Assembly: GCA_023229795.1 (NCBI GenBank)
Contig: JALNYP010000058.1
Location: 1-26,220 of the forward strand
Source of the DNA: Syntrophobacterales bacterium
GTDB lineage: Bacteria; Desulfobacterota; Desulfobaccia; Desulfobaccales; 0-14-0-80-60-11
Reading direction: 5' to 3'
DNA length: 26,220 nt
Part shown: positions 6,260 to 14,470 of the stretch, in pieces
How the letters are laid out: each line of letters opens with the position of its first letter
Numbering within the stretch: the stretch's first letter is position 1
Notes under the pieces: generated by a model
The model's database searches: none
The model's input: only the letters and a program-made list of their open reading frames with translations
Told to the model about the DNA's origin: nothing
Made by a program: the position numbers and the translations under genes

Positions 6260-7933
6260 ATGGAGAAGAAGGTAAATCTTGAGGCTGCGGGATCGGGGGC
6301 AGACTCGCACCCGGAAGGAACCGGGCTGTCGCTGCCTTCCGCGTGGGACCAGGTTGCTCCCAGCTTTTTGGAGACTCTGCTCAACCTGAGTCTACGCTGC
6401 GTGGGCATCGTCGATGATCAGGGCAAGGTGCGCTACGCCAATCCTGTATGCCAGCATATCTACGGCATGAGCGCCGAGGAGATCAAGGGCCGGGATTTTC
6501 GCGAGCTCTATGCCGATGGCTTATCCCTGAACCGGATGCTGGCGGAGGTTCGGAAACGGGGACGGGTGGATGACTGGCCCATGCAGGCCCTCCGGGCCGA
6601 CGGCCAGACAGTCCCGGTAAAGGTAACCGTGGTCCGCATCCGCAACGCGGGTTCCCAGACCGTGGGCAGCGTGGCCGTTATCAATGACGCCCGGCATCCC
6701 GAGGAACTGGTACGCCAGTTGCGTCAGCAAGAATTGGCCTTGATCGACCTGAACCGCAGCCTGGAATTAGCCAACCTGGAACTGGCCCGGGCCAATCGCC
6801 TGAAGAGTGAATTTTTGGCCAACACCTCCCACGAACTGCGCACTCCCTTGAACGCCATCCTGGGCTTTGTGCGCCTGGTTCTGGACGGCCTCTGCGACAG
6901 CCCCGAAGAGCAAGGGCTCTTTCTCCAGCACGCCTATGACAGCGCCCAGAGCCTCCTCAACCTGATCAACGAACTCCTGGACAGCGCCAGAATCGATGCC
7001 GGGGAACTGGAACTCCAGTTGACGGAAGTCGATGTCGCCACGGTCTTCAAGCAAGTGGAAAAGCTGACCAGGCTACAGGTGGAGCAGAAAAATCTGCGCC
7101 TGAAATTTCGCACCCCCCCAGCGCGGCTGCTGGTCCGCGCCGACCCCGGCAAGCTGCAGCAGATCCTGCTGAATCTGGTGGCTAATGCCATCAAATTCAC
7201 CCCCAAGGGCGAGGTCCTGGTCCAGGCCCGGTCTTTTCCGCCCAAGGGCCACGTGCGCTTCCAGGTGCGGGATACGGGGGTCGGCATCCCCCCGGAGATT
7301 CAGGGGATCCTCTTTCAAAAATTCGTCCAGGGCGACGGCTCCTCTACCCGGCGGTTCGGCGGCGCGGGCCTGGGATTGGCCATCTGCAAGAATCTGGTCG
7401 AATACATGGGCGGGCAAATCTGGCTAAGCAGCCCCGGGCCGGGCCACGGCACCACAGCTTCGTTCACCCTGCCCCTGGTCACGCCCCAGACGTTGTTTTG
7501 GCGGCGGAGTGACGATCGGGAACAAGGCTTCCAGATTCAGGGGCCGGCCGCGGGCCCGCTGATTCTCCTGGTGGAGGATGAACCCAAGGTGCTGGACATG
7601 ATGATCCGCATCCTCCATAAGCATGGCTACCGCACCGCGTTTGCCGTCACCGCCGACGATGGCCTGGAAGGTGCCCGGCGTCTCAAGCCCGACCTGATCA
7701 CCATCGACATGGGTTTGCCGGTGCGGCCCCAGGGGATACTCCACAGCGGCATGGACCTGTACCGCAGCCTGCAGAAAGACCATGAGACCGGGGCCATCCC
7801 GGTAATCATGGTTACCGGCCATGACGCCACGTTGAGCCAAGATTCCCGCCAACTGCCGCCCTGTCTGATGAAACCCTTTCGGGCCCACGATTTGGTGGAC
7901 AAGGTCGGCCGTCAATTGGCCGCCGCGCCATGA
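6260..7933 (+). CDS. Soluble hybrid histidine kinase (PAS-HisKA-HATPase-REC)
   Basis: The 557-residue protein has a PAS domain (about 35-150), a coiled linker, a dimerisation domain with phospho-acceptor H191 in SHELRTPLNAI, and an ATPase domain. The latter has N309 in the N box (NAIKFTP), DTGVGIP and GGAGLGLAI. A C-terminal receiver domain (about 435-555) has an acidic pocket in VEDE, phospho-acceptor D483 in TIDMGLP and K538 in LMKPF. No membrane segment is seen, so it senses a cytoplasmic signal through PAS. The downstream REC-GGDEF gene begins 54 bp later and is the likely output partner, giving a phosphorelay onto c-di-GMP. The start at 6260 has no strong ribosome binding site (AGGAT abuts the ATG), so the exact N-terminus is uncertain. 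Confidence 0.92.
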   Translation: MEKKVNLEAAGSGADSHPEGTGLSLPSAWDQVAPSFLETLLNLSLRCVGIVDDQGKVRYANPVCQHIYGMSAEEIKGRDFRELYADGLSLNRMLAEVRKRGRVDDWPMQALRADGQTVPVKVTVVRIRNAGSQTVGSVAVINDARHPEELVRQLRQQELALIDLNRSLELANLELARANRLKSEFLANTSHELRTPLNAILGFVRLVLDGLCDSPEEQGLFLQHAYDSAQSLLNLINELLDSARIDAGELELQLTEVDVATVFKQVEKLTRLQVEQKNLRLKFRTPPARLLVRADPGKLQQILLNLVANAIKFTPKGEVLVQARSFPPKGHVRFQVRDTGVGIPPEIQGILFQKFVQGDGSSTRRFGGAGLGLAICKNLVEYMGGQIWLSSPGPGHGTTASFTLPLVTPQTLFWRRSDDREQGFQIQGPAAGPLILLVEDEPKVLDMMIRILHKHGYRTAFAVTADDGLEGARRLKPDLITIDMGLPVRPQGILHSGMDLYRSLQKDHETGAIPVIMVTGHDATLSQDSRQLPPCLMKPFRAHDLVDKVGRQLAAAP

Positions 7934-7987
7934 ACCCTGCCTTGCCGCGCCGGGTTGGAGCAGACTTTTTAGCCCCGGAGAACGACC

Positions 7988-8848
7988 ATGCCTTCTAACC
8001 CCCAGGTGTTGGTGGTCGATGATGACCCCGCCTGTCTCCAGATTTTGCGCAAATTTTTGGAAAAAGACGGCTACCGGGTAACCTGCGTCCCGGATGGGCC
8101 CCGGGCCCTGGCCCAGGCCCGCACCCTGAAACCGGACCTCATCATCTGCGACTGGATGATGCCGGGCATGGATGGTCCCCAGCTCTGCCGCGCCGTCAAA
8201 ACCGACGCCGCTCTCAAGGACACCTTTTTTATCTTTCTCACCGCCCTGGAAAAGAGCTATATCGGCAAAGGGATTGCCCACGGCGCGGACGACTTTATCA
8301 CCAAGCCCATCGATCCCGTGGAGGTGAGCGCCAAGGTCAAAGCGGGCCTGCGTCTGTCGCGCATCCAAAAAGCCCTGTTGAATCAGGCCCAGCGTGACCC
8401 CCTGACCGGCGTGTATAATCGGCGCTACTGGGATAATATTCTGAGACAGGCCGCACAAGGCGCCACCCCGTTTCTGGTGGCCATCGTGGACGTGGACGGA
8501 TTCAAGGGGATCAATGACCGCTGGGGCCACCAGTTGGGCGACGACTTCTTAATCGAACTGGGCCGGATCTGGTCCGAAAACCTCGAAGAGGGCGAAGTTC
8601 TGGCGCGCCTGGGCGGGGATGAGTTTGTCTGCCTCTTCCACCGCCCCCTTACCCGCCTAAACCTCTTGCGGCAACATGTGGAGCAGGAGTTGTCCGCGGC
8701 CTTCCCGGAACTCCCGGTAGGGCTTTCTCTGGGTTATGCCTCTTTCCATCCCCGGCGGCCGGCCACCGCCGTCACCCTCCTGAGCCAGGCGGACCGCCGT
8801 CTTTACCAGGAAAAAAGCCGGCGGCGCGTCCACCGGCAGAGGTCCTGA
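7988..8848 (+). CDS. Response regulator diguanylate cyclase (REC-GGDEF)
   Basis: This 286-residue protein is a PleD/WspR-like two-domain regulator. The receiver (1-120) has DDD at 11-13, phospho-acceptor D55 in CDWMMPG and K106 in TKPID. The GGDEF domain (about 133-280) begins with DPLTGVYNRR and has an intact active-site loop GGDEF (209-213), so it should make cyclic di-GMP from two GTP. The inhibitory I-site RxxD expected five residues before GGDEF reads EEGE here, so product feedback at that site is probably lost. GGAG lies eight bases before the ATG. It is 54 bp after the hybrid kinase and probably co-transcribed with it, which makes that kinase the likely phosphodonor. No c-di-GMP receptor or phosphodiesterase is nearby. 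Confidence 0.94.
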   Translation: MPSNPQVLVVDDDPACLQILRKFLEKDGYRVTCVPDGPRALAQARTLKPDLIICDWMMPGMDGPQLCRAVKTDAALKDTFFIFLTALEKSYIGKGIAHGADDFITKPIDPVEVSAKVKAGLRLSRIQKALLNQAQRDPLTGVYNRRYWDNILRQAAQGATPFLVAIVDVDGFKGINDRWGHQLGDDFLIELGRIWSENLEEGEVLARLGGDEFVCLFHRPLTRLNLLRQHVEQELSAAFPELPVGLSLGYASFHPRRPATAVTLLSQADRRLYQEKSRRRVHRQRS

Positions 8849-8877
8849 CGGCCCCCGCCGACTTCCCGATTCCCACC

Positions 8878-8906
8878 CGGCTCCTTTTCATTGCATCGTC
8901 GAGCCG
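8878..8906. terminator. Hairpin between convergent GGDEF and PC4-like genes
   Basis: CGGCTC (8878-8883) pairs with GAGCCG (8901-8906) across a 17-base loop that begins CTTTT. It sits in the 87 bp gap between the ends of two convergent genes. The stem is short and no clear U tract follows, so this is a weak terminator candidate. Confidence 0.25.
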
Positions 8907-8935
8907 AATTCAGTATAGTAATAAATCTTAAGGGC

Positions 8936-9196
8936 TTAGTCGGATGGCTCCAAATCTTCCGGGTCCAGGAGGCCTTGCTGGATCAGGGCTTGTTCCAGTT
9001 CGGCCAGGGCCTGTTTGAAGGCGGGATAGAGTCCCACCGCCAGAGACACGCCCTTGCGGGTGGGAACCCAGTCGCCTTCCTGGTCACCCGGCACGTGAAC
9101 CCGAATATCGATGAGGCGATGACCTTTAAATTCGGACAGGGAAAGGAAAACCACTTCCCGGGCATTTTTGGTAACCTGACTGATGACCTCGGACAT
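8936..9196 (-). CDS. PC4/p15-like transcriptional coactivator domain protein
   Basis: The product, 86 residues from the chosen start, matches bacterial proteins of the transcriptional coactivator PC4 (p15) family, which bind single-stranded DNA as dimers. The diagnostic stretch is FLSLSEFKGHRLIDIRVHV followed by GDWVPTRKGVSLAV, as in PC4's FKGxxxVDIR and PTxKGIxL pattern. A C-terminal helix rich in Glu and Leu follows. The frame extends to ATG 9220, but GGGGGAG stands four bases before the ATG at 9196, and another ATG at 9199 is too close to it. It is divergent from cysS. Its cellular role is not clear; relatives are linked to transcription or DNA repair. Confidence 0.75.
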   Translation of the reverse strand: MSEVISQVTKNAREVVFLSLSEFKGHRLIDIRVHVPGDQEGDWVPTRKGVSLAVGLYPAFKQALAELEQALIQQGLLDPEDLEPSD

Positions 9197-9284
9197 CATT
9201 CTCCCCCAGAGGGCGGCCATGAGCTGCGGCCTGAATGGGGATTGACTTCGCCTAAATTCCCGACCTTGTCAACCCCTTTTTCTC

Positions 9285-10760
9285 ATGCAACTTTATAATA
9301 CCTTAAGCAGACGCAAAGAACCCTTCAAGCCCCTGACCCCCGGAAAAGTGGGCTTTTATGCCTGCGGCGTGACAGTTTACGATGACAGCCACCTGGGTCA
9401 CGCCCGCTCCTGCGTGGCCTTTGAAGTCCTGGTTCGCTACCTGCGGCGCCGGGGCTTGCAGGTCACCTGGGTACGCAATTTCACCGACATCGACGACAAG
9501 ATCATCCGCCGGGCTCGGGATACGGGTCTCTCCTGGAAAGAGGTGGCCGAACGTTACATCGCCTCCTTTTCGGAAGACATGACCGCCCTGGGCCTGCCGC
9601 CGGCAGATATTGAGCCCAAGGCCACGGAGCATATTCCCCAGATCCTCGCCCTCATCCAGCGCCTGGTGGACCGGGGCTTTGCCTACCCCGGCGGCGGCGA
9701 CGTCTTTTTCCGGGTGCGGCGCTTTCCCGACTACGGCAAGCTCTCGGGCCAAAAGGTGGAGGACATGGAGTCCGGGGCCCGCATCGAGGTGGACCCCAAT
9801 AAAGAAGACCCCCTGGATTTCGTCCTGTGGAAGGGCAGCAAGCCCGGAGAACCGGCCTGGGACAGCCCCTGGGGACCGGGGCGGCCGGGCTGGCACATCG
9901 AATGCTCTGCCATGAGCATGCATTACCTGGGCGAGACCTTCGACCTGCACGGCGGCGGCCAGGACCTGGTCTTTCCCCATCATGAAAACGAGCTGGCCCA
10001 ATCGGAGGCGGCCACCGGCCAACCCTTTGCCCGCTTCTGGCTGCACCACGGTCTGCTCACCATCAACCAGGAGAAGATGTCCAAGTCCCTGGGGAATTTC
10101 TTCACCGTCAAGCAGGTCCTGGCCCGCTTTCCCGCTGAGGTGGTGCGCTTCTTTCTCATCAATTGCCACTACCGCAGCCCCCTGGACTTCTCGGATGCGG
10201 CCCTGGCCGAAGCCGAGACCGCGCTGCTGCGCCTCTATGCCTGCCTGGCCCGAATCCAGGAGGTGCTGCGCCCCTACCCGGACCTGAAGCCCCAACCGCC
10301 GGTAGACACCTGTCCCGACAATCTGACTCCGGAGGAATTCCAGCGCCTAGGCTCACTGCGGACCAGGTTCGACGCGGCCATGGATGACGACCTGAACACC
10401 GGCCAGGCCCTGGGGTATCTCTTTGAGACCGTGCGCCTGCTCAACCGCCTCCTGGAAACCCCCTCCGCGGACCCGGCTTTCCTCAGGCTTCTCCGGGAAA
10501 GGCACGATGAGCTGGTGGACCTGGGCCGGGTCCTGAACCTGCTCCAGGCCGACCCCCAGACCATGCTCACCACCCTGCGGCAAAAAGCCGCGGACCTGGC
10601 CATTTCCCCTACAGAAATCCAGCAACTCATCGACGAACGTACCCAGGCCCGGAAAAACAAGGATTGGTCCCGGGCCGACGCCATCCGCAAACAACTGATT
10701 GATCTGGATATCCTCCTGGAAGACACTTCCCAGGGGACCATCTGGCGGGTGAAAAATTGA
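9285..10760 (+). CDS. cysS: Cysteinyl-tRNA synthetase
   Basis: This 491-residue class I synthetase charges tRNA-Cys with cysteine in the cytoplasm. It has a HIGH-type motif in YDDSHLGHAR and a KMSKSLGN loop. The zinc-site residues specific to CysRS are C27 in YACGVTVYD, the cysteine of HIECSAM, and the His/Glu of FPHHENELAQSE. The C-terminal DALR-type anticodon region and the short terminal domain ending RADAIRKQLIDLDI are present. Length is normal. No Shine-Dalgarno sequence is visible before the ATG at 9285, but the N-terminus (LYNTLSRRKEPF) is conserved in the family and fixes the start. The last four bases overlap a TTG start of the membrane protein gene, suggesting translational coupling. 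Confidence 0.98.
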   Translation: MQLYNTLSRRKEPFKPLTPGKVGFYACGVTVYDDSHLGHARSCVAFEVLVRYLRRRGLQVTWVRNFTDIDDKIIRRARDTGLSWKEVAERYIASFSEDMTALGLPPADIEPKATEHIPQILALIQRLVDRGFAYPGGGDVFFRVRRFPDYGKLSGQKVEDMESGARIEVDPNKEDPLDFVLWKGSKPGEPAWDSPWGPGRPGWHIECSAMSMHYLGETFDLHGGGQDLVFPHHENELAQSEAATGQPFARFWLHHGLLTINQEKMSKSLGNFFTVKQVLARFPAEVVRFFLINCHYRSPLDFSDAALAEAETALLRLYACLARIQEVLRPYPDLKPQPPVDTCPDNLTPEEFQRLGSLRTRFDAAMDDDLNTGQALGYLFETVRLLNRLLETPSADPAFLRLLRERHDELVDLGRVLNLLQADPQTMLTTLRQKAADLAISPTEIQQLIDERTQARKNKDWSRADAIRKQLIDLDILLEDTSQGTIWRVKN

Positions 10761-12235
10761 TCAGCGAGATAGAGGATAGTCTCGGCAAGTCATTAATAAA
10801 AATATTTATTACGACCTTAGTCATCTCTGCAGTTCTCTACCGTCTGGCCGACACCGACGCCGATTATGATCTCTGGGGATACCTGACTTTTGGGCGCTTA
10901 TTTTGGCAAACCGGCCACTTCCCCTATGAGGATATTTTTTCTTTCGTACCCACCTTGCACCCCTGGGTTTATCATGAGTGGCTCACCGGGGTAATTTTCT
11001 ATCCTATATACCAGTCGGTTGGGACTTCAGGATTGCTGATCCTGAAATACGTGCTGGGACTCTCAACCGTTGGCTTCATCTATCTGACGGCCCGAAAGCG
11101 AGGCGCAACTCCATTGGCCGCGGTGTTGGGCCTCTTGATCATTCATAATTTTCTGCGTATGGGCTACTCCCCCGTGCGCGCTCAGGTCTTCACTTATTTC
11201 TTTTTTGCCTTGACTTTCTTTCTGCTCGAAAGGGCCAGGATTTCAGGGCATTTTTCGGGGCTATGGTTCCTGCTGCCCATACAAATTATCTGGTGCAACT
11301 TACATGGAGGGTTTCCGGCCGGTTTGGGGCTCATCTTCATTTATGCCATGGGCGAAGCCATCTCCCGACAACCCTCGCGGATGTATTGGACGGTTTTTTG
11401 TCTTTCGGGAGCGGCTACTTTGATAAATCCTTATGGCCTGGATTACTGGAATTATATGTTCCGGGCCATTGCCTTGCCGCGCCCTGAAATCTCTGAATGG
11501 GTCTCCGTTTTCCAGGCATATCGTTCGGGACTCATTGGCTGGGGGCTGGTTTATTTTATACTCATGAGTATGTTCGCCGCTTTCTGGTGGGTTCGGAAAC
11601 GTGAAATCACCGCGGGTTTGGCCTTGGCTTTTACCCTGTATATAGGCTGGAAGCATTTGCGCCACCAGATGTTCTTTCTTTTACTCATGGGGGCCTATCT
11701 CCCTGACTTATTCACCATTTATTTCCATGACTTAAAATCCCGCCCCAGCTTCATGGCCGGCCTGCGCAGGTTAAATTGGCAAATTCCTGTCGCTGCCGGC
11801 ATGCTCCTGATAGTTCTTAATTCATATTGGTTGTGGAGAAGCGCTCCTTTGAATCTTAAAATTCCTCCCCTTCCCAAAGCCGGGTCGGCTGCATCGTATT
11901 ATCCCTTAGGGGCCCTCGATTACATCCGCACGCATAACTTGTCGGGAAAATTATTGGTCAAGTTCGACTGGGGGGAATTTCTGATCTGGAACCTCTATCC
12001 CCAATGCCGCATAGCTTTGGACGGACGCTTTGAAACAGTTTACTCCATAAAGATATCAAAGGAATATTTCGATTTCCTTTTTGGCCGCCCCAATTGGCAT
12101 CAATTTCTGATTAAATACTCCCCCGATTTTATCCTGATTGATTCCCGCACCAGGACCTATAACCTGATCAACGAGGATCCTCAGTGGCGGCAGGTCTACA
12201 CTGATCCCGGGTGTGCGTTGTTCCTGCGCAAATAA
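10757..12235 (+). CDS. Polytopic membrane protein, GT-C glycosyltransferase-like
   Basis: The 492-residue product has roughly ten hydrophobic segments spread over residues 14-375, followed by a soluble C-terminal part of about 115 residues. The first external loop has an acidic cluster DTDADYDLWGYLTFGR, then GHFPYEDIFSF and WVYHEWL. This resembles the acidic catalytic loop of GT-C enzymes (PMT/ArnT type), which use lipid-linked sugars. That is inference from topology and loop pattern, and the family is not confirmed. The only start consistent with the frame is TTG at 10757, overlapping the cysS stop by four bases; no ATG is near. Base composition is visibly more AT-rich than cysS and uvrB, which may mean a different origin. 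A cell-surface glycosylation role would fit but is unproven. Confidence 0.65.
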   Translation: MISEIEDSLGKSLIKIFITTLVISAVLYRLADTDADYDLWGYLTFGRLFWQTGHFPYEDIFSFVPTLHPWVYHEWLTGVIFYPIYQSVGTSGLLILKYVLGLSTVGFIYLTARKRGATPLAAVLGLLIIHNFLRMGYSPVRAQVFTYFFFALTFFLLERARISGHFSGLWFLLPIQIIWCNLHGGFPAGLGLIFIYAMGEAISRQPSRMYWTVFCLSGAATLINPYGLDYWNYMFRAIALPRPEISEWVSVFQAYRSGLIGWGLVYFILMSMFAAFWWVRKREITAGLALAFTLYIGWKHLRHQMFFLLLMGAYLPDLFTIYFHDLKSRPSFMAGLRRLNWQIPVAAGMLLIVLNSYWLWRSAPLNLKIPPLPKAGSAASYYPLGALDYIRTHNLSGKLLVKFDWGEFLIWNLYPQCRIALDGRFETVYSIKISKEYFDFLFGRPNWHQFLIKYSPDFILIDSRTRTYNLINEDPQWRQVYTDPGCALFLRK

Positions 12236-12275
12236 CTTGACGACGTCTTGGCCAGGATAAGGCACGCCTCAGGCC

Positions 12276-12305
12276 TTGGCTCTTGCCTGCAAAAAATGAT
12301 ATTTT
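12276..12305 (+). promoter_or_regulatory. Candidate promoter of uvrB
   Basis: TTGGCT (12276-12281) and TATTTT (12300-12305) are 18 bases apart, about 40 bases before the uvrB ATG. No LexA-type palindrome is evident beside it, so SOS control is not indicated by the sequence. Confidence 0.4.
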
Positions 12306-12343
12306 TAAGAGAGTTTTTCATCCTCCAGACCGATTGATCCTAT

Positions 12344-14338
12344 ATGCCCGACCAGTTTCATCTTGTCACGTCGTTTACCGCTGCCGGCGATCAGCCTCAG
12401 GCCATCCGCAAGCTGGCCGCGGGGGTGCGGGCCGGTTATCCCCACCAGGTGTTATTGGGGGTCACCGGGTCCGGCAAAACTTTTACCATTGCCAACGCCG
12501 TGACGCAGTTGAACCTGCCCACGCTGGTCTTGGCCCCCAACAAGACGCTGGCGGCCCAACTCTACGGCGAGTTCCAGGAGTTTTTCCCGGACAACGCGGT
12601 GGAGTATTTCGTCAGCTATTACGATTATTACCAGCCCGAGGCCTACGTCCCCCAAGCCGATCTCTATATCGAGAAAGATTCCTCCATCAATGAGGCCATC
12701 GACCGGATGCGCCATTCCGCCACCCGGTCGCTTTTCGACCGCAACGACGTGATCATCGTGGCCTCGGTGTCGTGTATCTACGGCCTGGGTTCCCCCGAGG
12801 CCTACCACGGCATGCTCCTCTACCTGGAAGAAGGCATGGAAAAGGACCGCCGGGAGGTCCTAAGCAAGCTGGTGGAGATCTTATATGAGCGCAATGACAT
12901 TGATTTTCATCGCGGCACCTTTCGGGTGCGGGGCGATCGGGTGGAGATCTTCCCGGCTTATGAGGAAGACCGGGCCCTCCGGATAGATTTTTGGGGCGAC
13001 ACAGTGGAGGCCATCCGGGAGATCGATCCATTGAGGGGCAAGACCCTCCGGACCCTGAAAAAGGTCACGGTTTACCCCGCCTCCCACTACGTCACGCCGG
13101 ACCTGGTGCGCCGCCAGGCTATGGCCGCGATTGAGGCGGAGTTGGGCGAACGCCTGGCCTGGTTCCGGCAGCACGAGAAGCTCCTGGAGGCCCAGCGCCT
13201 GGAGGAGCGCACTCGCTTTGACCTGGAGATGATGAAGGAGTTGGGCTACTGCCACGGTATCGAGAATTATTCCCGGCATCTCACGGGCCGGGCCCCGGGG
13301 GACCCTCCCCCTACCCTCCTCGATTACCTGCCCCGGGAGTCCCTGGTGGTCATCGACGAATCCCACATCACCATCCCCCAGTTGCAGGGCATGTACCGGG
13401 GGGACCAGTCCCGCAAAAAGACCCTGGTGGACTACGGCTTCCGTCTGCCGTCCGCCCTGGACAACCGGCCGCTGAATTTCGAGGAGTTCAAGGCCCGGGT
13501 CCACCAGATTATCTATGTTTCCGCCACTCCCGGCCCTTATGAGATGGAGAAGGCCAAAGGCCACATCGTGCCGCAGATCGTGCGCCCCACCGGCCTCATG
13601 GACCCCGAGATCGTGGTCAAGCCCGCCACTAACCAGGTGGACGATCTCTTGGGGGAGATCCGGGCCCGCCTGGCCCAAGGCGAGCGGGTACTAGTCACCA
13701 CCCTGACCAAGCGCATGGCCGAAGACCTCACCGAGTATTACCAGGACCTGGGCCTCAAGGTGCGCTATCTCCACTCCGATATCACCACCCTGGAGCGCAT
13801 GGAGATCATCCGGGATTTGCGCCTGGGGGTCTTTGACGTGCTGGTGGGCATCAACCTCTTGCGGGAGGGGCTGGACCTGCCGGAGGTCTCGCTGGTGGCC
13901 ATTCTGGATGCGGACAAGGAAGGCTTTCTGCGCTCGGAGCGCTCTCTCATCCAGACCTGCGGGCGCGCGGCCCGGAACGTCCGGGGCCAGGTCCTGTTCT
14001 ACGCTGACCGCGTGACCCCCTCCATGGCCGCGGCCATCGCGGAGACCAACCGCCGGCGGGGCGTCCAGGAGATCTACAACCGGCAGCACGGCATCACCCC
14101 GGAGACCATTCAGAGCAAGATCAAAGACGTCCTGGCCTCGGTGTATGAAGCCGATTACGTCACCGTGCCCATGGCTGCGGAAGAGCAGATGCCCTACCTG
14201 GCGGAGAATATCCCGGCCACCATCAAGCGCCTGAAGAAAGAGATGCAGGCCGCGGCCAAGAAGCAGGAATTCGAACGGGCCGCCACCCTGCGGGACCGCA
14301 TCAAGACCCTGGAGGCGGAGGACCTGAAGTACGCCTGA
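12344..14338 (+). CDS. uvrB: Excinuclease ABC subunit B
   Basis: UvrB is the damage-verifying helicase of nucleotide excision repair; it takes lesions from UvrA and recruits UvrC. The 664-residue product has Walker A GVTGSGKT (39-46), the beta-hairpin YYDYYQPEAYVPQADLYIEK that locks the DNA strand, a VVIDESH helicase motif and INLLREGLDLPEV. The late motif QTCGRAARN and a C-terminal UVR domain (about 624-659, IKRLKKEMQAAAKKQEFERA) for UvrC contact are also present. Length is that of complete UvrB. ATG 12344 lacks a strong ribosome binding site but gives the conserved start FHLVTSFTAAGDQPQAI. uvrA and uvrC are not in the window. Confidence 0.98.
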   Translation: MPDQFHLVTSFTAAGDQPQAIRKLAAGVRAGYPHQVLLGVTGSGKTFTIANAVTQLNLPTLVLAPNKTLAAQLYGEFQEFFPDNAVEYFVSYYDYYQPEAYVPQADLYIEKDSSINEAIDRMRHSATRSLFDRNDVIIVASVSCIYGLGSPEAYHGMLLYLEEGMEKDRREVLSKLVEILYERNDIDFHRGTFRVRGDRVEIFPAYEEDRALRIDFWGDTVEAIREIDPLRGKTLRTLKKVTVYPASHYVTPDLVRRQAMAAIEAELGERLAWFRQHEKLLEAQRLEERTRFDLEMMKELGYCHGIENYSRHLTGRAPGDPPPTLLDYLPRESLVVIDESHITIPQLQGMYRGDQSRKKTLVDYGFRLPSALDNRPLNFEEFKARVHQIIYVSATPGPYEMEKAKGHIVPQIVRPTGLMDPEIVVKPATNQVDDLLGEIRARLAQGERVLVTTLTKRMAEDLTEYYQDLGLKVRYLHSDITTLERMEIIRDLRLGVFDVLVGINLLREGLDLPEVSLVAILDADKEGFLRSERSLIQTCGRAARNVRGQVLFYADRVTPSMAAAIAETNRRRGVQEIYNRQHGITPETIQSKIKDVLASVYEADYVTVPMAAEEQMPYLAENIPATIKRLKKEMQAAAKKQEFERAATLRDRIKTLEAEDLKYA

Positions 14339-14370
14339 GAAATTTATGAGGTATGGGCCGAGGGAATCAA

Positions 14371-14437
14371 TTCCCCCGCCCTCCCCTCCCCACCCACCCC
14401 CCTGTATGGGGTTGGGGGATGGGGCTTGGGGAAGGGG
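14371..14437. other. G/C-run element with quadruplex potential
   Basis: On the plus strand five G runs of four or five bases (14408-14411, 14414-14418, 14421-14424, 14428-14431, 14434-14437) are separated by 2-3 bases, a textbook intramolecular quadruplex pattern. Just upstream, C runs fill about 14379-14402, giving the same potential on the minus strand, and the two halves can also pair as an imperfect hairpin. It lies between the ends of uvrB and the convergent radical SAM gene, so it may act on transcription ends of both. Confidence 0.6.
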
Positions 14438-14470
14438 CCTTCCGCCCCTGGCCCCCTTCCCCAACACATC

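Noticed and set aside
7424..8530. 368-codon minus-strand frame opposite the kinase and GGDEF genes
   Set aside because: It spans two real genes and their gap on the other strand and has no domain.
9293..9298. TATAAT inside the first codons of cysS
   Set aside because: No -35 box stands at proper spacing (TTGTCA is 22 bases away), and the conserved CysRS N-terminus needs the ATG at 9285.
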